From NCBI GenBank assembly GCA_017428115.1, contig JAFRRK010000019.1, positions 1-40,259 on the forward strand: 40,259 nt of DNA, written 5' to 3'. The notes below the pieces were generated by a model. It searched no databases and was not told the DNA's origin. It worked only from the letters and a program-made list of their open reading frames with translations. This document shows, in pieces, positions 8,445 to 16,980 of this stretch (its first letter is position 1; each line of letters opens with the position of its first letter). This DNA is from Bacteroidales bacterium. GTDB lineage: Bacteria > Bacteroidota > Bacteroidia > Bacteroidales > P3. The position numbers and the translations under genes were made by a program.

Positions 8445-10078
8445 AACAACGACTTATAGTGCTGGCACTGCTTGTTGTAGGCTGTGCGACAGCGAATGCT
8501 CAAAACGACAAAGGCTTCGAGATTTCTAAGAACCTTGAGATTTTTGCCAACGTATACCGCAATCTGCATCAAAACTATGTGGATGATGTAGACCCTGGTA
8601 AGACCATGAAGGTGGCCATTGATGCCATGCTTGCCTCGATGGACCCGTATACCAACTATTTTGCCGAGAGCGACATGGAGGATGTGAAGATGCAGGTGCT
8701 AGGACAGTATGGCGGCATTGGCTCGCTCATTCATCAGGAGGGTGGCAACATCTTTATTGCTGAGCCGTACAAGGACCTGCCGGCCGACAAGGCGGGATTG
8801 AAAATCGGCGACCGCATTGTGGCCGTCAATGGCGAGAGCACGGAGGGTAGGAGCAATGCCGACGTGAGTGCTGCCATGCGTGGGCAGGCCGGCACTGATG
8901 TGACGCTGCGGCTGGAGCGCGACGGTGAGCAATTTGATGTCACTATCACCCGTGCCGAGATACGCCTGCCCAACCTGTCGTACAGCGGTATGGTGGCGGG
9001 CAATATAGGCTACATACGCCTTGACGAGTTTACGCAGAATGCTGCAAAGAACGTGCGCGATGCTTTTCGCCAGCTTAAGCGAGACCACCCCGACATGAAA
9101 GGAGTGATACTTGACCTTCGTGGCAACGGTGGCGGGCTGATGGGTGAGGCAGTCGACATTGTAAACATCTGGGTGAAAGCGGGTGAGCTGGTCGTTGAGA
9201 CCAAGGGCAAGGTGGCATCGAAGAATATCAAGAGCCGTACCCGTATGGCTCCCGAAGATCTCGACATTCCCTTGGCTGTGTTGATAAATGGCAGCAGCGC
9301 ATCGGCCAGCGAGATTGTCAGTGGCAGCCTACAAGACCTAGACCGCGCAGTCATCATAGGCGGACGGTCATTTGGCAAGGGGTTGGTGCAGAACATAGTG
9401 CCAATGCCATACAACAGCCAGATGAAGATTACTGTGTCGAAATATTTCATCCCCAGCGGCCGCTGCATTCAGGCCATTGACTATAAGCACCGTGACGAGA
9501 ATGGTCGTGCGGTGAAGGTGCCCGACTCGTTGAAGACCGCCTTCTCCACCCGCAATGGACGCACAGTGTATGACGGTTTCGGCATTGAGCCAGACGTAGA
9601 GGTGGAGCATGAAAGTTCCTCGCTACTCTCGGTGGCGTTGTACAATAGGTTCCACTACTTCAACTATGCAGTCAAATTTGCCAAAGAACATCCTACAATT
9701 GCCCCTGCCAGTGAGTTTGAAATCACCGACGAGATATGGCAGGATTTTGTAAACTACCTGTCAGACAAAACATACGACTATACTACCTATACCGAAAATA
9801 TCATTTCCGACTTGCGCAAGGTGGCGGAGGAAGAAAACTATATGGACAACCTCAAGCAGCAGATTGACCAGCTGGAAAAGACCTATAAGGATGCCAAAAA
9901 GGAAGACCTAAACCGCAACCGAGAGGAAATAAGCCAGCTGCTGAAGGATGCCATTTTGCTCCACTACTACTACCGTCGGGGATGCATAGAAGGTGCCTTG
10001 GCCGATGACCCCGACGTGAAGAAAGCAGTAGAGATACTTTCCTCACCCACCGAATACAACCGTATACTTGGAAAATAA
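8441..10078 (+). CDS. S41 family C-terminal processing peptidase (CtpA/Prc-like)
   Basis: This 545-residue exported serine protease has a signal sequence with VVGCATANAQ; cleavage after ANA or lipidation at the Cys are both possible. A PDZ domain spans about 90-165, followed by the tail-specific protease domain. The catalytic Ser288 lies in NGSSASASEIV, Lys313 in GRSFGKGLVQ and Gln317 four residues on, matching the 25-residue Ser-Lys spacing of this family. A Lys/Glu-rich coiled segment ends the protein (about 455-520). It degrades or trims periplasmic proteins at their C termini. The gene overlaps the antiporter by four bases. Confidence 0.93.
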   Translation: MKQRLIVLALLVVGCATANAQNDKGFEISKNLEIFANVYRNLHQNYVDDVDPGKTMKVAIDAMLASMDPYTNYFAESDMEDVKMQVLGQYGGIGSLIHQEGGNIFIAEPYKDLPADKAGLKIGDRIVAVNGESTEGRSNADVSAAMRGQAGTDVTLRLERDGEQFDVTITRAEIRLPNLSYSGMVAGNIGYIRLDEFTQNAAKNVRDAFRQLKRDHPDMKGVILDLRGNGGGLMGEAVDIVNIWVKAGELVVETKGKVASKNIKSRTRMAPEDLDIPLAVLINGSSASASEIVSGSLQDLDRAVIIGGRSFGKGLVQNIVPMPYNSQMKITVSKYFIPSGRCIQAIDYKHRDENGRAVKVPDSLKTAFSTRNGRTVYDGFGIEPDVEVEHESSSLLSVALYNRFHYFNYAVKFAKEHPTIAPASEFEITDEIWQDFVNYLSDKTYDYTTYTENIISDLRKVAEEENYMDNLKQQIDQLEKTYKDAKKEDLNRNREEISQLLKDAILLHYYYRRGCIEGALADDPDVKKAVEILSSPTEYNRILGK

Positions 10079-10118
10079 GGTTAAAGGAGGATTAACTTCA
10101 ACATAACTTCGTAGCTAT

Positions 10119-10140
10119 TAGCTCTTAATTGTTACATCAA
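10119..10140 (+). repeat. leader motif TTAATTsTTACwTCAA before a TTG start
   Basis: Nineteen of 22 bases match the segment at 11736-11757. Both copies sit directly before a gene whose only plausible full-length start is non-ATG (TTG here, GTG there). Confidence 0.6.
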
Positions 10141-10141
10141 C

Positions 10142-11731
10142 TTGACTCGTATTCAATTTCACAGAAAAGCCTACGTCGTGTTGCTCTGCCTTTTGGCGGC
10201 CAGCATGACAACGTCGGTTTTCGCCACCAATCTGGTATGGACTCTTCTGCTCGTCAATTGGGTGGCAGAATGGAACTGGAAAGAAAAATTTGCTGACTTC
10301 AAGCACAATCGTCTGTTGCAGGCATTCCTTGTGTTGTTGGTTGTGCATCTGCTTTGGCTCATTGGCACCAGCAACATGGAGTATGCCCTGTTTGACCTTC
10401 AGAAAAAGATGCCCCTTGTGGCTGTCCCCTTGGTGGTGCTTACCAGCCGGCCATTGGAGTACAGAGAGCGACTGAATGTTGGCATAGCGTATGTTTCGGC
10501 CGTGATGGTGGTGTCTATCATTGGGGTGGTGCGTTATTTCACCATCCCGGACCTGCCTTATCGCGACATCGTACCCTATATTTCTCATATCCGCTACGGC
10601 CTAAATGTATGCATGACTTTGGCCCTGTTGGCCTATGCTGCCTTCCGACATCGTCGCCCATGGCTGTATGCCATCAACTTGTTGCTTTCGTTATGGCTAT
10701 GCGTGGTGTTGGTAATGCTCCATGCTTATACCTCTTTCATCATTCTGCTTATTATGCCGTTGGTGTTGCTGCTAGGCTATGGCGGTCGTTTGGCTCCAAA
10801 GATTCGCCGATGGTCCATAGCGTCTTACAGTGTCGTCATTGTGGCATTGGGGGTGTTGGTATGTCGATATGTAAACGACTATTTTAGCCTGCGGCCATTG
10901 TCCACCGAGCCTTTGAAGGCCTGTACCGAGAATGGTAATCCCTATCTTCATTGTCGCGACGGCATCATAGAAAACGGCAATTATATACACATATATATCT
11001 GCGAGCAGGAGATGCGCCAGCAGTGGGCAAAGATAAGCAGCTATCCCATCGATTCTATTACACCTGTAGGATACCCGGTCTATCCGGCCCTATTGCGCTA
11101 TTTGGGTGGAATGGGTGTCACCAAAGATAGTGCAGGCATGTCTCATCTTACCCCTGCCGATGTGGATGCCATTGAGAAGGGCATTGCCAACCCAGTCTAT
11201 CTGCAATATGGTCTGCGCAAGATGTTCTATGTGCTCTTCTACGAATATGAGAACTATCGCTGTTATCATAGTGTGAGCAATTTCTCTGTGTTGCAGCGTC
11301 TCGATTTGTGGGAGGCAGGCTGGCGTGTGTTCCTCCGTCACCCTCTCTTGGGGGTGGGAACAGGCGATGTGGTGGATGAATGTCATCAGCAGATGCACGA
11401 TAGCGGTTCTCCGCTGGCCGACACCCAGCTGCATACCCACAACCAGTATCTAAACTTCCTTGTGGCATTCGGACTGCTGGGTTTTCTGGCGATTGCCTAT
11501 TTCTTTATAAGTGCCATAGTCATTGGGCTAAAAAAAGAGAAGGGTAATAGGAAATTGGCGGCACCGAGCTCGCTCTATGCGCCATCCGGAGTCCTTTTTG
11601 TGGCCTTCCTCTGCATCCTGCTTATCTCTTTCATCAGCGAAGATACCCTTGAGACCCTTGCCGGAATCATATTCTCTGTCATGGGTTTCACGCTCCTCTA
11701 TCCAAGAGAAGCAAGAAACAATGCCTCTTAG
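10142..11731 (+). CDS. O-antigen ligase family (Wzy/WaaL-like) membrane protein
   Basis: This polytopic protein of 529 residues has about ten hydrophobic segments and a large non-membrane loop at about 250-410. The C-terminal part carries the Wzy_C signature: RLDLWEAGWRVFLRHPLLGVGTGD and a THNQYLNFL stretch, followed by further membrane spans. Members join or polymerise lipid-linked glycans on the periplasmic side of the inner membrane. The acceptor is unknown. No glycosyltransferases flank it, which is unusual for an O-antigen locus and suggests a stand-alone ligase. TTG at 10142 gives the full first helix; the next in-frame ATG (10204) would cut it. A purine-rich AAAGGAGG lies at 10083. Confidence 0.8.
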   Translation: MTRIQFHRKAYVVLLCLLAASMTTSVFATNLVWTLLLVNWVAEWNWKEKFADFKHNRLLQAFLVLLVVHLLWLIGTSNMEYALFDLQKKMPLVAVPLVVLTSRPLEYRERLNVGIAYVSAVMVVSIIGVVRYFTIPDLPYRDIVPYISHIRYGLNVCMTLALLAYAAFRHRRPWLYAINLLLSLWLCVVLVMLHAYTSFIILLIMPLVLLLGYGGRLAPKIRRWSIASYSVVIVALGVLVCRYVNDYFSLRPLSTEPLKACTENGNPYLHCRDGIIENGNYIHIYICEQEMRQQWAKISSYPIDSITPVGYPVYPALLRYLGGMGVTKDSAGMSHLTPADVDAIEKGIANPVYLQYGLRKMFYVLFYEYENYRCYHSVSNFSVLQRLDLWEAGWRVFLRHPLLGVGTGDVVDECHQQMHDSGSPLADTQLHTHNQYLNFLVAFGLLGFLAIAYFFISAIVIGLKKEKGNRKLAAPSSLYAPSGVLFVAFLCILLISFISEDTLETLAGIIFSVMGFTLLYPREARNNAS

Positions 11732-11735
11732 TATG

Positions 11736-11757
11736 TAGTTCTTAATTCTTACTTCAA
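11736..11757 (+). repeat. leader motif TTAATTsTTACwTCAA before a GTG start
   Basis: Second copy of the 22-base segment found at 10119-10140 (three mismatches). It is placed immediately before the GTG start of the M16 protease. Confidence 0.6.
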
Positions 11758-13017
11758 GTGTATCACTACCATACCTTGTCCAACGGCATTCGAATTGTGT
11801 TTCGCCCCACCCACTCTATTGTCACCCATGTAGGCGTCTACATAGGGGTTGGTTCGCGGCATGAGCAGGGGGACGAAGAAGGTATTGCTCATTTTATCGA
11901 ACACTCCATTTTCAAAGGTACCGAACATCGTCGCTCGTACCATATACGCAATAGAATCGACGGTGTGGGGGGCGAGCTGGATGCCTTCACCACAAAGGAG
12001 GAAACGTGTGTTTACGCTTCCGCCCTTTCCGAACACCTTGAACGCTGCCTCGAACTCTTTGCCGACATACTGTTTCATTCCACCTTTCCCGAGCATGAGA
12101 TAGAGAAGGAGAAAGAAGTGGTCATAGAGGAAATCAACCTCTATCGTGACAGTCCCGCCGAACTGATATACGACGATTTCGAGGAACGATTTTTCGGAAC
12201 ACATCCCTTGGCACATAACATACTTGGCACCAAGCGCAATGTGCGCCACTTCACATCTGCACAGTTGTCGACCTATATGCACCGCAACTACACTCCCGAC
12301 CGCATGGTTATATCGGTAGTGGGAAATACTGACTTTCCACGGCTTGTGCGCCTCTGCCAACGACATTTCGGCGGATTCTCAGCCGTAAGCCATCAGCCAT
12401 CAGCCATCAATCCTGATTCTGCCACAATCCTCAACTCTCAATGTTCAACGCCTGGCCTGAACGGTTCACGGTTTAGCGCAACTGTCCACAAGCGCACCCA
12501 TCAGGTGCACATGCTTATTGGTGGAGCTGCACCCGACCTTTTCGATGAACAGAAAACCGCTTTCACCCTCCTTAACAACATCCTTGGTGGTCCAGCCATG
12601 AATTCTCGCCTAAACGTAGAGGTACGAGAGAAACACGGCTTCTGCTATGCTGTCGAGTCGCAGTATGTACCTTTCACCGATGCAGGAGTGTTCTATATCT
12701 ATGCCGGAGTCGACAGCGATGCTTATCAGCGTGCCACCCAAATCATCCTCTCTCAGTTGCGGCAGCTAAGCACAGTGCCACTCACACCCGCCCAGCTCCA
12801 TGCTGCCCAACTCCAGTTTATCGGTCAGATGGCCATCACCAACGATTCTGGACTAAACGAGATGCAGAGCATCGGTAAGGCATACCTCAATTTCGACCAT
12901 GTTGACACCCTCGACGAAATGAATCGCGACATCCTTGCGCTCACACCTGCCGACATAATGTCCGCTGCCCAGCTCTACTTTCGTGATGATTCCCTCAGCT
13001 TTCTCTATTACGTTTGA
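11758..13017 (+). CDS. M16 family zinc metalloprotease (insulinase/processing-peptidase type)
   Basis: This 419-residue protein has the inverted zinc motif HFIEH, with His45, Glu48 and His49. A distal Glu at about 124-125 lies in VVIEEINLYRD and is the expected third ligand. The N-terminal M16 domain covers about 10-200 and the second M16_C domain about 235-410. The length matches single-chain bacterial members (about 410-430). No signal peptide is seen, so it is probably cytoplasmic. GTG at 11758 is the start that keeps the first strand (YHYHTLSNGIRIVF). The linker between domains is encoded by a low-complexity stretch that resembles intergenic DNA (see 12381-12450). Confidence 0.9.
   Translation: MYHYHTLSNGIRIVFRPTHSIVTHVGVYIGVGSRHEQGDEEGIAHFIEHSIFKGTEHRRSYHIRNRIDGVGGELDAFTTKEETCVYASALSEHLERCLELFADILFHSTFPEHEIEKEKEVVIEEINLYRDSPAELIYDDFEERFFGTHPLAHNILGTKRNVRHFTSAQLSTYMHRNYTPDRMVISVVGNTDFPRLVRLCQRHFGGFSAVSHQPSAINPDSATILNSQCSTPGLNGSRFSATVHKRTHQVHMLIGGAAPDLFDEQKTAFTLLNNILGGPAMNSRLNVEVREKHGFCYAVESQYVPFTDAGVFYIYAGVDSDAYQRATQIILSQLRQLSTVPLTPAQLHAAQLQFIGQMAITNDSGLNEMQSIGKAYLNFDHVDTLDEMNRDILALTPADIMSAAQLYFRDDSLSFLYYV
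12381..12450 (+). repeat. in-frame low-complexity insertion inside the M16 gene
   Basis: Three near-tandem copies of AGCCATC, followed by CAATCCTCAACTCTCAATG-type sequence, encode a linker reading about SHQPSAINPDSATILNSQC. The composition resembles intergenic simple sequence elsewhere in the window rather than coding DNA. It falls between the two M16 domains, where length variation is tolerated. Confidence 0.55.
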
Positions 13018-13094
13018 AAAATAGTCCTCTTGTCACACAATATATCCCCCGCAAATACGTTAATAATACAATTTTTGTAACTTTATAGTCTATT

Positions 13095-14528
13095 ATGAAA
13101 CGACATATCTCAAAACTTTTTATTTGCATAGCCCTCTCACTGTTGGCAGCAATGCCTTTACAAGCACGCAAGAAACCCACCTACCAGATTACATTGAAGA
13201 TTAATGGCGGTCGCGATACCCTTATGTACATGGGCCACTACTATGCCAAGGGCAATACTGTGGTAGATACTGCCCGCCTTGACAGTAAGGGCCGTTTTGT
13301 ATTCTCCAGCACCACGGATACGCTCCCTGAAGGGCTCTATTTTTTTGCAAATCAGCAAGGCACCTATGTAGAGTTTGTCGTCTACCACGAAAAACCCTTC
13401 TTCACATTCGAAACCTCTCAAAACGACTGGACTTCCAATATGCAAGTCAAGGGTAGCGCACAAAACGAATTCTTCTATCGCTTTCACCGCATTGACACCG
13501 AGGTTGACAACGACCTGGCCACCCATCGTCGCAAGCTAGATTCTGCCGCATTTGCGACCTACCGCATGAAACAACTGCGCAGACTCGATAGCATCAAGGT
13601 CAACTTTATCAAGAGCGACTCCTCCATGTTCCTCTCCAAGATGATGCTCGCCACCAAGGACGAAGAGCCCCCACTCATCGACGAACATGGCGACTCAATG
13701 ACACTCGACCAGCGCAGGCTCTATTATATCGACCACTATTTCGACCACATCCCTCTCGACGATAACGCCTTTATTCGCACCCCCAAGATGGTTTTTTACG
13801 ACCGCATCATGACCTTCTTCGACAGCTATTTGAAATATGCCGAACCCAAGGTCATCATCAGCTATCTCGACCCTGTGCTCGACCGTGCCAAGGCAGCCCC
13901 TGACATCTTTAGCTACCTTGTGATGACCATGATGCAGAAATATCTTCAAAGCCCTGTGGCTGTTTACGACGAAGTATACGTCCATATTGCTAAGAAATAT
14001 TATGCTAGCGACGACAACTTCTGGTCTTCGCCTAGTAACATCGACAAGGAGATGCAGCGTGTCAACAAGTGGGACCGTCTCCTAGTAGGACGGGAAGCAC
14101 CCGAACTCATACTTTACGACACCTTGCGCGTCCCCCATTCGCTCCATTCCATGCCCAACCAGTGGAAACTGCTCATCTTCTGGTCGCCAGGTTGCAGCCA
14201 CTGCCAGCACATCATTCCCAAGGTATACGAGATTTTCGAACGCTACCGCGAGCAATATGACATTGGAGCCTTCACCATCCTCAGCGAACCCGACGACAAA
14301 ACCCGTCAGGAATGGCGCCAGTTTATGGCCAAGCATGGCATCAACAGCCCTGCATGGCTAAGCCTTGACGGTGGTGAGGCCAATGTTGACTGGCACGCCG
14401 TTTATGACATCCAGACTACCCCTCAAATCTACCTCATCGACCACAACAACATCATTCAGGCAAAAAAACTAGGCGAGAACTCTCTCGAGGGCATCATCAA
14501 AGCTATCTGCGGAAACGATAACCAATAA
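13095..14528 (+). CDS. exported TlpA-like thioredoxin-fold protein (DUF5106-like)
   Basis: This 477-residue protein has a Sec signal ending ...AAMPLQA near residue 24. The N-terminal third (about 30-120) resembles the DUF4369-type beta domain common before TlpA modules. A helical middle region (about 125-330) matches the DUF5106 style. The C-terminal thioredoxin-like domain has the redox motif CSHC at Cys367-Cys370 (FWSPGCSHCQH). It also has a TTPQIYLID stretch carrying the expected cis-Pro. It probably acts as a periplasmic thiol-disulfide reductase or oxidase. A near-consensus -7 (TAACTTTA) lies at 13078-13085, so it may have its own promoter. Confidence 0.87.
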   Translation: MKRHISKLFICIALSLLAAMPLQARKKPTYQITLKINGGRDTLMYMGHYYAKGNTVVDTARLDSKGRFVFSSTTDTLPEGLYFFANQQGTYVEFVVYHEKPFFTFETSQNDWTSNMQVKGSAQNEFFYRFHRIDTEVDNDLATHRRKLDSAAFATYRMKQLRRLDSIKVNFIKSDSSMFLSKMMLATKDEEPPLIDEHGDSMTLDQRRLYYIDHYFDHIPLDDNAFIRTPKMVFYDRIMTFFDSYLKYAEPKVIISYLDPVLDRAKAAPDIFSYLVMTMMQKYLQSPVAVYDEVYVHIAKKYYASDDNFWSSPSNIDKEMQRVNKWDRLLVGREAPELILYDTLRVPHSLHSMPNQWKLLIFWSPGCSHCQHIIPKVYEIFERYREQYDIGAFTILSEPDDKTRQEWRQFMAKHGINSPAWLSLDGGEANVDWHAVYDIQTTPQIYLIDHNNIIQAKKLGENSLEGIIKAICGNDNQ

Positions 14529-14610
14529 ATAGTATTTTGAGGGTATAAAAGTATCAACAATAATATCATCCTACCTTTCAATTCTTTTTGTTTAACAAAA
14601 AACACTCATA

Positions 14611-16710
14611 ATGAAAAAAACTACATTTTTAGCCGCCAGCATTGCCTTAGTGGCAGTGATGGCAGGCGGATGCAAAAAAACTATGGACAATCCCTTTTTC
14701 GCCCCATGGGGCACCCCCTACGAAATCCCCGATTTCGCTAAAATCAAGACAGAGCACTACATGCCCGCCTTTCAAGAAGGCATGCGCCAGCAGCTTGAAG
14801 AAATTGATGCTATTGTCAACAACAGCGAGGCACCTACCTTTGCAAACACCATCGAAGCCTATGAGTACAGCGGACAGCTGCTTAACAAGGTGTCTGGCGT
14901 CTTCTTTAACCTTAGCGAGTGCGAAAATAACGATGAGATGGAGGCTATAGCCGAAGAGGTAACACCTCTCCTGTCGGCTCATGGCGATAATATTGCACTG
15001 AACGCCAAACTCTTCGAGCGTATCAAGGCAGTGTATGACCAAAAGGACAACCTAGACCTTAACCCAGAGCAAATGCGCTTGCTTGAAGAAACCTATAAGG
15101 GCTTTGTGCGCAGCGGTGCCAATGTGCCCGAAGAACAACAAGCTCGTTTCCGCGAGCTCAACGAGCAGATCGCCTCTCTCACCCTCCGCTTTGCACAGAA
15201 CGTACTCAAGGCTACCAATGCCTATCAGCTAGTGCTCGATACTGCCCCCGCCGGCCTGACCAACGACCAGATAGCTGCTGCCAAGGAAACTGCTGATGCC
15301 GACACGGCTACCAAGGGCAAGCTGGTCTTCCGCCTCAATCTTCCTAGCTGGGAACCTTTTATGCAGAATTGTGCAGATCGTCAGTTGCGCCAGCAAATGT
15401 GGGAAGCCTACACCAGTCGCTGTAACGGTGGCGAGTATGACAATACCCGCATAATTGACACTCTGGTCAATCTGCGCCTTGAGCGTGCCAACATCCTTGG
15501 CTTTCCTACCCATGCCGACTATGTGCTAGACGATTGCTTGGCCAAGACCCCCAAGGCGGTCTACGACTGCTTGATGCAGATATGGACCCCTGCCCTCAAC
15601 AAGGCCAAGGCCGAATGTGCCGAATATCAGAAGATGATTAAAGCCGACGACCCCGCTGCCAAGTTGGAGCCCTGGGACTGGCGCTATTATAGTGAAAAGC
15701 TCCGCAAAGAGAAGTATGCGCTCGACGATGAGGTGGTGCGCCCCTATTTCTCGCTCGACAATGTTCGCGAAGGTGCCTTTGCAACCGCAGGAAAACTCTA
15801 CGGCATCACCTTCCGTGAAAATTCCTCCCTGCCAACCTACAACAAGGAGGCCCACGCCTACGAGGTGCTTGATGGCAATCAAGTGATAGGCATCCTTTAC
15901 ATGGATTTCTTCCCCCGTACCAGCAAGCGTAGCGGAGCCTGGATGACCGAGTTCCGCGGGCAGCAGGTCAACCAGCAGGGCGAGAATGTCATCCCCATTA
16001 TCCAAGTGGTGTGCAACTTCACCAAACCTACCGGCGACAAGCCGTCACTGCTCAACTTCGACGAGAGCGAGACTCTCTTCCACGAGTTTGGCCATGCCCT
16101 CCACGGACTCCTGAGCAAGTGCCACTATCCCTCGCTGGCAGGTACCAACGTGCCGCGCGACTTTGTAGAACTGCCCTCACAGATTATGGAGAATTGGTGC
16201 CGTCATCCCCAGGTGATGAAAACCTATGCCAAACATTATCAGACCGGCGAAAGCATACCTGACGAATTGATTGCCAAGATAGCTGCCGCGCAGACTTATG
16301 GTCAAGGGTTTATCAACACAGAACTGCTCGCTGCCTCACTCCTTGACATGGACTACCACAGCCTTGCTGTCAAGCAGCCTATAGATGCCAACGCCTTCGA
16401 GCAGATGCACCTCAACGCCATCGGCCTTATCCCTGAGATTGTCAGTCGCTACAAGAGTCCCTACTTCCAGCATATCTTCACCACCGGCTACGATGCAGGC
16501 TATTATAGCTACACCTGGACTGCTATCCTCGACCACGATGCCTTTGCAGCCTTCATCGAGAGCGGCGACCTCTACAATCCCGAGCTGGCAAAGAAGTTCC
16601 GCCACATCCTTGAGAGCGGCAACACCGAGGACCCCATGCAGATGTACGTTAATTTCCGTGGCAAACAGCCAAGCGTCACCCCACTGCTGAAGGATAGAGG
16701 ATTGATTTAA
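14611..16710 (+). CDS. M3 family oligopeptidase / peptidyl-dipeptidase (Dcp-like), lipoprotein
   Basis: This 699-residue metallopeptidase carries a lipoprotein signal (VMAGGC, Cys21). The zinc site HEFGH spans His491-His495, with Glu520 in VELPSQIMENW as the third ligand. The spacing is as in Dcp. Downstream FTTGYDAGYYSYTWTAIL is the conserved substrate-binding segment. Length is typical for Dcp (about 680-700). It cleaves dipeptides from peptide C termini. The lipid anchor implies a periplasmic or surface location rather than the cytosolic one of the E. coli enzyme, and exported forms are common in Bacteroidetes. It sits 82 bases after the TlpA-like gene. Confidence 0.93.
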   Translation: MKKTTFLAASIALVAVMAGGCKKTMDNPFFAPWGTPYEIPDFAKIKTEHYMPAFQEGMRQQLEEIDAIVNNSEAPTFANTIEAYEYSGQLLNKVSGVFFNLSECENNDEMEAIAEEVTPLLSAHGDNIALNAKLFERIKAVYDQKDNLDLNPEQMRLLEETYKGFVRSGANVPEEQQARFRELNEQIASLTLRFAQNVLKATNAYQLVLDTAPAGLTNDQIAAAKETADADTATKGKLVFRLNLPSWEPFMQNCADRQLRQQMWEAYTSRCNGGEYDNTRIIDTLVNLRLERANILGFPTHADYVLDDCLAKTPKAVYDCLMQIWTPALNKAKAECAEYQKMIKADDPAAKLEPWDWRYYSEKLRKEKYALDDEVVRPYFSLDNVREGAFATAGKLYGITFRENSSLPTYNKEAHAYEVLDGNQVIGILYMDFFPRTSKRSGAWMTEFRGQQVNQQGENVIPIIQVVCNFTKPTGDKPSLLNFDESETLFHEFGHALHGLLSKCHYPSLAGTNVPRDFVELPSQIMENWCRHPQVMKTYAKHYQTGESIPDELIAKIAAAQTYGQGFINTELLAASLLDMDYHSLAVKQPIDANAFEQMHLNAIGLIPEIVSRYKSPYFQHIFTTGYDAGYYSYTWTAILDHDAFAAFIESGDLYNPELAKKFRHILESGNTEDPMQMYVNFRGKQPSVTPLLKDRGLI

Positions 16711-16717
16711 TGATTAC

Positions 16718-16760
16718 GCAATTCTAGTGGCTCTAGTACTTCTAGAAACACTAGAATTGC
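16718..16760. repeat. 9-bp-periodic CTAG repeat with inverted ends
   Basis: CTAG occurs at 16724, 16733, 16742 and 16751, exactly nine bases apart. The outer arms GCAATTCTAG and CTAGAATTGC are perfect inverted repeats, so the transcript can fold into a hairpin. It occupies most of the 68-base gap between the M3 and PspC genes. It may act as a weak terminator or RNA processing site; this is inference. Confidence 0.75.
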
Positions 16761-16778
16761 TAATAACACAATACCATT

Positions 16779-16973
16779 ATGTCTGACGAAGTAAAGAAAC
16801 TCTATCGTAATCCCCGCGACAAGCGCATTGCAGGGGTGTGCAGCGGCATCGCTGACTACCTTTCTGTCGATGTGACGGTGGTGCGTATTCTCTTTCTCAT
16901 TGCCTTGCTATGCTTCGGCACGGGATTGGGCATCTACCTCATCATTTGGCTCCTAGCACCCGAGAAGGCTTAA
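16779..16973 (+). CDS. PspC domain small membrane protein
   Basis: These 64 residues are almost entirely a PspC domain: KKLYRNPRDKRIAGVCSGIADYL, then VDVTVVRILFLIALL and a membrane segment at about 36-59 ending WLLAPEKA. In enterobacteria PspC is an inner-membrane partner of the phage-shock response; stand-alone PspC peptides are widespread in Bacteroidetes and their role is not settled. The following gene starts seven bases after its stop, so they are probably one transcript. Confidence 0.92.
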   Translation: MSDEVKKLYRNPRDKRIAGVCSGIADYLSVDVTVVRILFLIALLCFGTGLGIYLIIWLLAPEKA

Positions 16974-16980
16974 CACTGTT

